In this document: piece after piece, positions 37,701-49,700 of the stretch
How the letters are laid out: each line of letters opens with the position of its first letter
Numbering within the stretch: the first letter of the stretch is position 1
Origin: Hofstenia miamia
Taxonomy: Eukaryota > Xenacoelomorpha > Acoela > Hofsteniidae
Assembly (NCBI GenBank): GCA_900660155.1
Contig: CABFPE010000137.1
Coordinates: 311,121 to 375,120 of the forward strand
Direction: 5' to 3'
DNA: 64,000 nt
Position numbers and translations under genes: made by a program
The notes under the pieces: generated by a model
Told to the model about the DNA's origin: nothing
Databases searched by the model: none
The model's input: the letters and a program-made list of their open reading frames with translations, nothing else

Positions 37701-40700
37701 CACATAGCAAGTGTGGAAATAGATCACAAGCATTTTCAAGAAACATTTTTAATAAAGGTTGTCCAAGTTTCGCGCCAAACATTGTTCACTGGACTCCTGG
37801 AGATTTGTTTGGTGAGTTAAGGAAATTTGAACTCCTAAGATATATTTTGACCCTACAAAATGTTCGCCCATTATTCTCATGCTGATTCCTGCGTATATTA
37901 ATAACTTTCGATGCACTTTTTAGGTAACATCACTCATTCTACTAGTGGAGATATCTTAAGTGCTAATTCATTACGTGCGGTGTTCTTCATTAAGAGCCCT
38001 TTAAATTTTTATCGTCATTTGAAGTTCAATTACATCGTTGATGGTATTGATTGGTCTCCTGAATCAGCTGAAAAAATAATTCGAGCCTTTTATCTTAAAT
38101 TTAAATTGGTGAGTGATGACACATCAATCTTTTAACAACAAAAATTATGTTATTTTTCATAAATGTCAATATTTTTGGTTTCAATAAGCAATGTGTAAAA
38201 ATAGTTAAGTATTTACTAAAAAATGTGGCATTTAACTTATGAAAGAATACTCGTTTGTCGAGTAAATACTCAATGTGAAGCAATTTCTTAGTAAATCACA
38301 AGCATCGATCAGTCCCCGGCAGGTCTTAAATGGTCAGAGGGCGCGAAAAATCTCCGGTCAACAGGCGGATTCCACAATCGGGAGTGTGGACTCTAGAAGT
38401 GGCAGTATAGGATCCACACAGACCAATGGACAACGGCACAAGTGGACCGATTAGCAGAACAGGATAGCATTGGAGTGTTACTGAAGAAGCAGACCAGATG
38501 AGAGAGGTTATAGGAAGAGAATGTTGGAAGAATGGAAAAAACAAGAACCTGGATTAGAAGTTACAGAGCAGAGGCTTGCAGGTCAGGTCAGAAAGTTGAA
38601 GCTGGATGCAGTGATGACCAGCTAAATTCATTGAACTATCTCATTTAACTGATTAGTTTAACTACTGATAGGGTGAAAAACTACCATAAGCAAAATCGTA
38701 TAATTAACAGAAATCAAAGTTCATGTCATCTCCAAACATAATCAGTCGCTTTTTTAGGTTTTCAGTCTTAAGTCTATTTTTTCGATTTTCCGTCATGAAG
38801 GACGCTTTTCAAAAATTTCTTTCTGCGGTTGCAGGTAGCACAGCAAGTATTTTTCTCGCGCATTCGGCCAACTTCGGGTACTTCTCTGAATGAGACTTGA
38901 AAAAAATGAACGCGGTACTCTCTGGACTATCTTCTGTTGTAATAAACAAGTCGAGTTCTTGCTGTACACTTTTGGATGTGTGCTGAGAATTTGTTTGGCA
39001 AGTAGTGATCGTAGATTGAAACGCAGCATCGAATCATCTAGTTCTGTTTCGTTCTCAACAGTAGTGATTTCAGGTGTTTCAAATGACTCAGTCCCAAAAA
39101 ACGAGCAAATGTGTTTTTTAACAGTGTCAATATCATCTGCCCGTATGTAGCTTCTGTTTTTCCGCCCCGGATTAGGCATTGTGGCCGATTTCATGATGAC
39201 GGGGAAATCTTTGAATCTATGGGGTTCATCTAACCTAACGGCCAATTGGGATAAAAGGTTCTTCACAGGATCACGCAATACTAGCGACTCTAAAAGCTTT
39301 TCGACATATTGCTGTATTTTTTTAACTTGAGGAATGACAAGGTCGGCAACAGGAGCCTCGCTTTCGAGAAACGATCCTAAGTCGTGCATGTGTTGCAATA
39401 CCTTCAGCATTTGATCTGTCAAGTGCAAATCGAGTCCACTGTAACGCACTCGGTTGCGAGCAATCTGCAAATTTTCAATATTTGTTTAGCAAAAATTGAA
39501 CTTGACGCAAGTGACCATACCATCTAGTGGTTGACTGCGTTGGTCCGAAATACTCTTTACAGAATGCATTCACTTGCCGAAAGAAAACAAGTCCTATTAC
39601 AGAATCAAACATCGCGTGGTTTAGCCTGTGTGCATCACAACCTACAAACGGTATTTTTACCGACGAAAAAGCAATCTCATCCTGAGACAACTGTGATGCT
39701 ACATTTTCAGAAAAGAGTCTGGGNCATAAGCAAAATCGTATAATTAACAGAAATCAAAGTTCATGTCATCTCCAAACATAATCAGTCGCTTTTTTAGGTT
39801 TTCAGTCTTAAGTCTATTTTTTCGATTTTCCGTCATGAAGGACGCTTTTCAAAAATTTCTTTCTGCGGTTGCAGGTAGCACAGCAAGTATTTTTCTCGCG
39901 CATTCGGCCAACTTCGGGTACTTCTCTGAATGAGACTTGAAAAAAATGAACGCGGTACTCTCTGGACTATCTTCTGTTGTAATAAACAAGTCGAGTTCTT
40001 GCTGTACACTTTTGGATGTGTGCTGAGAATTTGTTTGGCAAGTAGTGATCGTAGATTGAAACGCAGCATCGAATCATCTAGTTCTGTTTCGTTCTCAACA
40101 GTAGTGATTTCAGGTGTTTCAAATGACTCAGTCCCAAAAAACGAGCAAATGTGTTTTTTAACAGTGTCAATATCATCTGCCCGTATGTAGCTTCTGTTTT
40201 TCCGCCCCGGATTAGGCATTGTGGCCGATTTCATGATGACGGGGAAATCTTTGAATCTATGGGGTTCATCTAACCTAACGGCCAATTGGGATAAAAGGTT
40301 CTTCACAGGATCACGCAATACTAGCGACTCTAAAAGCTTTTCGACATATTGCTGTATTTTTTTAACTTGAGGAATGACAAGGTCGGCAACAGGAGCCTCG
40401 CTTTCGAGAAACGATCCTAAGTCGTGCATGTGTTGCAATACCTTCAGCATTTGATCTGTCAAGTGCAAATCGAGTCCACTGTAACGCACTCGGTTGCGAG
40501 CAATCTGCAAATTTTCAATATTTGTTTTCAAAAATTGAACTTGACGCAAGTGACCATACCATCTAGTGGTTGACAGCGTTGGTCCGGAATACTCTTTACA
40601 GAATGCATTNTGATTTCAGGTGTTTCAAATGACTCAGTCCCAAAAAACGAGCAAATGTGTTTTTTAACAGTGTCAATATCATCTGCCCGTATGTAGCTTC

Positions 40701-43700
40701 TGTTTTTCCGCCCCGGATTAGGCATTGTGGCCGATTTCATGATGACGGGGAAATCTTTGAATCTATGGGGTTCATCTAACCTAACGGCCAATTGGGATAA
40801 AAGGTTCTTCACAGGATCACGCAATACTAGCGACTCTAAAAGCTTTTCGACATATTGCTGTATTTTTTTAACTTGAGGAATGACAAGGTCGGCAACAGGA
40901 GCCTCGCTTTCGAGAAACGATCCTAAGTCGTGCATGTGTTGCAATACCTTCAGCATTTGATCTGTCAAGTGCAAATCGAGTCCACTGTAACGCACTCGGT
41001 TGCGAGCAATCTGCAAATTTTCAATATTTGTTTTCAAAAATTGAACTTGACGCAAGTGACCATACCATCTAGTGGTTGATAGCGTTGGTCCGGAATACTC
41101 TTTACAGAATGCATTCACTTGCCGAAAGAAAACAAGTCCTATTACAGAATCAAACATCGCGTTGTTTAGCCTGTGTGCATCACAACCTACAAACGGTATT
41201 TTTACCGACGAAAAAGCAATCTCATCCTGAGACAACTGTGATGCTACATTTTCAGAAAAGAGTCTGGGTGCAGCTATCATCGAATTACAGTTATCACTTT
41301 GAAATGCAACACAGGATNGTAGTGGGAAGGACATTTCTGATACAGAAGGACCCAAAGAAAGGTAGTGAGGCAAGCAACTTCAGGCCAATAACATGTCTGC
41401 CAACAACTTGGAAATTGCTAACTTCTGTGATTTCAACTAGGCTGGCATGTTATTTAGAACAGAACAGGTTGATACCAGAGGATCAGAAGGAATGTAGGAC
41501 AAAGACGAGAGGATGCAAAGATCAGTTGTTAATAGACCAGGCAGTAGTGGAGAATTGTAGAAGGAAGACAAACTTAGCAATGGCATGTATAGACTACAGG
41601 AAAGCGTATGACAGCATATCACATAGGTGGGTATTGAGGACGCTAGAGGCCAATGGAGTTTCCCGGAAATGGGTTGAGTTTCTAGAGAGGGAGATGGGAA
41701 AGTGGCAAAATGAGATNNNNNNNNNNNAGGTTGAGGTTTAGGCGAGGCATATTCCAGGGAGACAGCTTAGCACCACTAGTGTTTGCAGTAGATCATCTGA
41801 TAGCAGGATGTGAGAAGTTGGCGCAGAATGAGTATAAGTTCAGGCATGACAAGGTGGTAAGAATGGTACACTGGAGTTTGAGCAGGCAGCATGGGTTAGA
41901 AGCAGGAGACAAGTGGTATGAGCACAAGCTAAAGGGCGTCATAGAAAATGAGAAGGTTAAGATACTGTGGGACTTCAACATACAAGCAAGGCGATAGAAG
42001 CACGGAGGCCAAACATAGCAGTGGTAGACAAAGAGAAAAGATTAGGAACAGTGATAGATATAATCACATAGGTGGGTATTGAGGACGCTAGAGGCCAATG
42101 GAGTTTCCCGGAAATGGGTTGAGTTTCTAGAGAGGGAGATGGGAAAGTGGCAAAATGAGATAGACGAGCACAGGTTGAGGTTTAGACGAGGGATATTCCA
42201 GGGAGACAGCTTAGCACCACTAGTGTTTGCAGTAGATCATCTGATAGCAGGATGTGAGAAGTTGGCGCAGAATGAGTATAAGTTCAGGCATGACAAGGTG
42301 GTAAGAATGGTACACTGGAGTTTGAGCAGGCAGCATGGGTTAGAAGCAGGAGACAAGTGGTATGANACAAGCAAGGCGATAGAAGCACGGAGGCCAAACA
42401 TAGCAGTGGTAGACAAAGAGAAAAGATTAGGAACAGTGATAGATATAGCTGTACCAAAGGACAGGAATGTAGAAAGCAAGGAGAAAGAGAAGATAGACAA
42501 GTACAGGGAGTTGGTAGAGTAAATAGAAAGGCTGTGGAAGTTAAAGAAGGTTGAAGTAGTCCCGGTAGTAGTAGGAGCACTAGGAGCAGTGAGTAAGAAG
42601 CATAAGAGATACTTGGAGGAGTTGGGAGTACCAAAGTGGGGAGGAGCGGTAGCACAGAAGGCAGCATTGTTAGGAACAGCTAGAGTCCTGAGGAAAGCTT
42701 TCAGACTCTCTGGGAACTGGTGAGTTCCCCGAGCTGAGAGGGATACCAGCATGAAGCTGTGAGAAGTAAGAATAATAATAATAATAAAACTTTATTTGCA
42801 CTGTAAACGCAAACAATATAAATAAATAAAACGTTTTCCAGCAACAAAGACAGTCACAAGAGATGAAGTAGAAGCAGATGGATGACTAGTAAAAGTATTC
42901 TTTTTATAAACTAATTGTTTTGATTAAGACAGTATATTGAGCAGATTTTATCAATGAAGGTTGTCAAATACAATTCTTCTTTGTTGGAATTATAATTGGG
43001 TTCAAATCTGACTTACTTTAAAATTCTATGTTTATTTATAGAATAGTATGCGCATACATTTTAAAAACAATGTAGTAATGAAAACATGTTAAGAAAAATG
43101 TGAATTTCTCGTAATTGTATAGTACCATAGAATTTGTATATCGTTCATGATTTGCCTGCGAAGAATGTTTGTTTATGAATCAATCTCTTTACACAGCTAT
43201 GGAATCCTATTAATTTATTAATTTGTTCATTAGATGGATCACTGAATGCCTTATACATAACTTGTGTTTTTTAATTTATGCTTATTCTTTGCACAATTTG
43301 CTTTTTATCGTTGATTGAATCCCAAAATATTGAATTGAATCATTTAGTGTATACTTATGACTCGCTGGACATTGAGGGATGGGGGAGATGAGAATGCTAA
43401 ATTATTGATTTTTTAGCAATTTCGATGTTGAATCGTTTTTGTGAAATTATAATTTTGCTTTCCAACAAGTTATCAACATTTGTTGATTAGCAGCTGACAC
43501 CAATCCACCGGTAACCTTTCAGGCAGATAAACAACGTAATCGTTTCAATACATTTTTGTTAAATAGCAGAATAACGGACAATTTAATTGTTCTTCTACCG
43601 GGTGGGTAGAGACTGGTCCCACGCCTCATTTAAAATTCGTCCGGAAATATTTATATTCTATGTTCCACTTGTATTCACTCCTGCTTTCCTACGTACTTAG

Positions 43701-46700
43701 ATTAATTATTTGTAAAGAAAATGGTATGACCCGAAACAAGTTTTTGTTGGATTTGTTAGTGTAGTAATTGCATCTGTGGTATCACTTAAGAAATGATGCA
43801 CGTTTCAATAAAATTTGGTTATGCCAATTCAGCTAATTTCAAATATGTTAATGACACTTTTATGAACTATAAATATACACAAGAGGCCTTTGGCGTATTA
43901 AAGCTCTCGCTAAAATATATTTAATACACTAAAGGAGCTTTAATGTTTTGGATATTATCATTTCTATCTCTACTATTTTTGGGGCCATGGTGTACTTTAT
44001 ATAAGGTATGCATATTTTTGAGGAAAAAATTTAGTTACTCGATGCAACAATGTAATTTTGTGGCTTACTAGCTCAGTCTACTTATTTTAAATTATTGAGA
44101 GCTGTTTCATAAACTGATTGTTTAAAAGTGAAATATATTTAATATATCTCTTTGTTTATGCACTCTTAAAATAATTATTTCTATCATAAACTTCTTCTGT
44201 GTTAAAAAAGCCCTGGTTCTATCTGAAAAACCATAAATTTTAGTTTCAAAAACTAAAATATTGCTAATTACATCAAATTTGAGGTAATAACATCAAACAG
44301 TAAAAATATAGGTTGCCAATTTTTAACGTTTTTCGAATTCTTAAATCCCGAAATATAATGAGAATTGTAACAAAAAATCTTAACAGTTTGGGTAACTAAT
44401 TGCAAATATTTTGCACTGACAATTATAATCAAAAACATTTAAGAAAATTTTGGTGTGATTTGTGGTTAACAATATGAAGTCATAAGGGAACACTTATCGT
44501 GTAAACAGCTTTATCGTATCATTTCATTAGCAGCAAATCATTTTCAAACCATTGTTTTCGTTTGAAATAGGTCTGAATTTTACCCATATATTAGGAATAG
44601 AATCACAAGTCTAGTAATCTATTTCATAGGGAAATCGAAGATTATACTATTTGTACTGAATATAATTCATAAATATCTTAAATGTTTTAACTAGGACTCC
44701 AATTCTTCTCGAGCCAATATATTTAATTAGAATATTTCAAGCTCGCGAAGCATTTTGTACCTGCCAATGACAAAACCTGAAAAAGCGCTGCGGATTGCAT
44801 TGCATATTTATCTACCTGACTTATTAAATAACGCTTTCCTTCATCTACTTTCAAACAACGCATCCTATTTCTGAATTCGGCTTTCTATCTAAATGACACT
44901 CATTTCCTTTCCGCATTTTCACTGTTTTCTTATCACAACACTCCGCATTGACTTTGAGATTGTTTTAGTGCCTGGGGTCCAAAATGAGCAGCTAAGCACA
45001 CATCTGGCAATTACAAAACTGCTACATGTTGCCTAAGCCATTGCTTTGATTGCGTAGTACATAATTTGCTCATCTCGTCCTGGGTATCATCTATTACTAG
45101 TTATTATATTATTGAAGGCACCATATGAAAAACGATCCATTTTGACTATTTTCCTCTAATTTTTGCTGCAATTTTAATTCCTCGATTCGATCCCTGAATT
45201 AAAAGAGTTGAACAATTGTTGATACTTTTGCACATAATCGCCTAGAAAAGTTCCTGATACAGCGTCCAATTACAACATTGGAAGTATCAGCGGAGAAAGT
45301 AATGTGCTCATTGTAATTTAGATTAGTAATTAATGGAAGACATGTTCTCAGATTGCTGATTTTATGATTTCCAGCAACCATAGTTTTGTTACAGCAGAAG
45401 ATTCGTTAAAAGTTACGACTTGTTAAGCTGGAACCACAAAATTGAGAATGGTTATTCAAACATTTGGCAGAATTTTTTGGATGCGCAGCTCATCAGTTCT
45501 ATAGCCTGTCAGTCGATATTGCTCCAGCAGCAGAACTTAATCTGTACCTAGCATTTTAAGCCATTTTAAGTAATACTACGATCGCGAGTTAAAATGATAG
45601 ATCTTTTGGATCTAGAGCGTGCGGCAAAGCATCGGGCTTGTTAAATGGTTGAATCACTGTTTGTTGTGCTACGTCCTAGACAAGATGAGACAAGACGAAA
45701 TGATTATTGTATTCTAAATTATTTTGTACAGTGTTTACTTGATTAGTTTCTTTCACTTCCATTGATAAGAAAGAAAACATTTTGTAATTCACTTTAATAA
45801 ATTCAATAAAATTAGCGGAATATGCCAATTTTAATTTCACTTTTCAAATCTCAGAATCTATTCAAGAATTACTTTATGCGCATAGGGCTTCATAGCATTA
45901 GTAAAAGCGAGGTTAGCACACGCAAAGGTTGCAATAAAATTAGCGGAATATGCCAATTTTAATTTCACTTTTCAAATCTCAGAATCTATTCAGGAATTAC
46001 TTTATGCGCATAGGGCTTCATAGCTTTAGTAAAAGCGAGGTTAGCACACAGCAAATGCACAGGTAGCACTAATAAATGAATGAGTAGACAATTGGTGACA
46101 GCGTTTATATTATTCAGACGTTTGAATCTATGGACATGGACATCAGGTCGTCTAAGACTAATGAAGTAATTTATCTTCGAATTGCGTAAAATACTGTACT
46201 TTAATATAATAACCGTTCAATCGCTTTTAACATTTTTACAGAAGGTTCGATTACACGTTGTTAGAAATGTCTCAAAATATTGACAAAACAATGCTACAGA
46301 CAGCTCTGCAGAGCACACTGTTTTTGGCATGTAGATCGCCTCAATACATAACAGTTATAGTACAATATACTATTATATTGTTGTAAGAAGCAGGTGGTTA
46401 GATTAATAAAGAACAATTGGGGTAAATATAACTTTACTTTACACTTAAATGAGTTGGTAAGTAAAGATTCTCATTTAGATCATCGATGAGTACAATTCAA
46501 TGAAAGATCATGATACATTCGACCTTCTTTGTAAGGCATATTTGGATTCCAATTATAAATCTTACTCTAAAACTCATTTATTCGCTTTTGTTGCTTTTAT
46601 TATGTTATCCGCATTGTTTGTTTCCATCAGATTCCGTGTTCTCAAAGATTGGTATGCTATTTCATTTTGTATTTTAAAAATTATGATTAAAATGCAGAGA

Positions 46701-49700
46701 TTGATGTGGATGAAAATTCATCTTTTAAAATTTAGGCATTTTGTAAGTTGTCTCATTTCTACGTCTTTACTCAACTTCGCTTCCGTAATTGCTGGATTCG
46801 GTCTGTTAGTGCTGTTCAATATTGCTTACCAATGGATTCTTCTGGAAGTATGGTTTTCATGTGCTTTTAATGTACATTATTTATCTTAGGTGGGTGTTGC
46901 TTTGATAGTGATGTCGTTCCTTCCTCACTATGTGTATCTTGCGAAGTCGTACTTTATCTGTGTAAGTTAAATTTGTGTTTCGGTGTATTATCACACTTGC
47001 TTTATTTAAATAGTTGCAAAAATGTTGTTAAAATGCTCTTGGAATGCAATTGTTAATCCACGCCTATTACCTTGTTAACTGCACAGATAATGCAAAAAAT
47101 AAGCAGTGTGTCGTGTTTCTAGAACTGCAGCTTTTATAGAAACCTATTTTTTATTATTTGTTAATTACAGATTTATTTCCAATTAATCACAATGTGCTTC
47201 AAATCTGATTAACAGTTGTATATTAATTTTAGTTATATTGATTAACACTGTCCAAACGATCATAGCTTACAGCATTGTACTTCGATCCACATCCCAAACT
47301 GGAATTTGCTTTATGCTTTTGATGATTTCGTATTGCTTTTTTTAGGAAGCTATGTTCCAAAGTTTGTTCTTTTAATTCGCAATGCCGCATTTTTTTGGAA
47401 TGTGAGCTTTGATTTTTGTTCAACATTTCTTTCGCCGTTGCCAATAACAGCTTGGAATAATTGGATTGAAATCAATACCAGTGAAATGTATAAGAAACTG
47501 CCTTTCTTTTTCATTGGATTTTCGTATATCTACTGTCGTTTATTAGAGTTCCCACAAAATGTTACAATATTTTAATGTTGTTTTACTACTTTTTTCACTG
47601 CAGATCAATATAATTGTGAATTGCCTTTTATCCTTTCCAAAAAAATTCAATACCCTCATCACATGGTAGTTGCTAAAGACGTTTGATTTAGCAATCCATT
47701 TTGGCATTCTTGAAATTGCCATGTCAATATTTAAGGCACGTGATATCAATTTAGGCACCATTTATCTTTCAATCCAACTATTTTGAGTATCGTGTTATCT
47801 GGTTGAAATGCTTTTCTCGCTGTTTCTTTGACATTAAAATTTCTTTAAAGTACGTTAAATGTCTACTATACCGCATTCGCTGATATTAACATTTCACTTA
47901 TTGGCTGCTTGATACCATCGCTAATAATCTATTAACGGCATAGGTTCAAATTTAATGCCAATGGCGAATCCTGTATATAGTGGTGATATTTATTTTATAA
48001 TATTATTTTGTTTTAATAATTTTTTTAGAGTGCATTCTTCTCTACTGATATGGCGTACGTCTTTCTCTCATTGGTATTTCCAGTCATCGCCATGTCTTCC
48101 ACATTCATGTTTTCACTGCCTTGTAATTAGTTTTACATCGATTTATTTATTATATTATTATCAGCCTCCTTCTGATTTTGTTCATAGTTTTCATTAAAAA
48201 ATTGATGTTCCGTTTTTTTTTAAATTGGATTCCGTACACTTTTAATACATGAACTTATATGGGTCCCTATTAGTATTTTTCGTATGAGTATTTCCAACCC
48301 ATTCCATGGTATACTAGCGCTGAGTGCAGGAATTCCCGATTTGAAAGTTGCTTTGGTCCAATTTTATGCTCACATAGTATGTGTATCGTGTATAACACCT
48401 TCTACTGTTATGTGTATAAGGCGACTTAATTTTTTATTTTAAAATTGTATCTGATATGAAGGTGGTATTCAAAATAGTGAATTTTTCATCTGTCTAAATG
48501 AAGCCTTGTTGTTTAGTTGTAAAGCATTTTTTAAAAATGAACAGGTTCTGTGGTACTTCAGCACCCATGATAATATAAAATAATATAATACCCAAATGAA
48601 TTAAGTACTGTAGTAGTAGCATTCGAGTTTTTAGTAATTTGGAATTTGAATTATTTTTTATCGTCTCTGTGGGGTATCAGTGCCATGGTCTTACTTTTCA
48701 CCTTCCCTTCCGTCATTTACCTCTCGTCTTTGTGGCTTTCAGAATTGCTGACAAGCCAAACAGTTATAACTTCCATCACTCGTTTAAGGTTTTGGCATGG
48801 TGCAACTGATTTTGTCAATGCAGAAAGACTAACCCTTCAACTAGCAATTTAACTATTTTTGTGACCTTTAATGATTTGCATCCTTTGATTGTCAACGATA
48901 TTCATAATCTTACGGCATTCTCATGTAGCATGTAACTAACAAATAATATTGAATGTTATAAAATTATTGCTGATTGTTATAAATTTCCAGCCGCTTTCCA
49001 GAAGACAATACATTGCAATTCAAAAATGAAGAACGACGTGTGAGAGAAGTTTCCAATAATGAGGTAAGGCGGATCTATAACAACTGATGGTCATTCTTTT
49101 GTAGTTGGAGCATGAGGAAAGTCATGAAGTAGAGGATAACTCACTTGGCAGCGATGGTCGCCAAAGTAGTTCAGATCAACACTCTTCATTAATCTCACGA
49201 TTTTTGCTTCGGTTGTTTGGTTCTCAATATTTGGTCAGTCTTGTTATCTTCTTTAATTATATTTATCTGCTTAAGTTTTAATTAACCTCATCTCAGAATA
49301 TCGGTCTGTTACTGAGTTTGCTTCAATGGATTGTTAAAACAATTCTGAAAGATCATTCCTATAAAGGTCTTCAATTGATTTAATTTTAACATGTTGTACT
49401 TAACAAACGTTGAATTTATTTTTATTACTTTATTGTTTCCTATTTGTTTTTCAATTTTATAGTTTGAAATGATTTTTTAATCCCAGTCTTTTTGGTTCCT
49501 ATAAGTCCAATTCTTCCTTACTTAGAACTGTTCGCATATAGAGTATGCCTCCCTAATTAATTATTACAATTTAGATGTTTGTCATTGAATTTAAGCAGTT
49601 AATTTGAAAGTTTTTCGTAACATTTTCACCTGTCGGATTTAAGCTTTGCTTGAATTTAGATTCTATCTGCTGCTTTGGCTTTGTTGATTGGAAGCTCGAT

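Noticed and set aside
39531-41741. Plus-strand frames opposite the hAT copies, including one of 221 codons that joins hAT and LINE sequence
   Set aside because: They are reverse-strand shadows of the transposase or cross the N at 41318, so the fusion is not real.
47229-47444. Minus-strand 71-codon frame opposite Patched exon 11
   Set aside because: Overlaps an exon on the other strand and has no family match or splice context; probably a shadow.
49299-49368. Possible Patched exon reading IGLLLSLLQWIVKTIL between exons 16 and 17
   Set aside because: It has splice-like borders, but its donor leaves one base and would break the phase into exon 17, whereas 16 to 17 join directly in phase and match the family.
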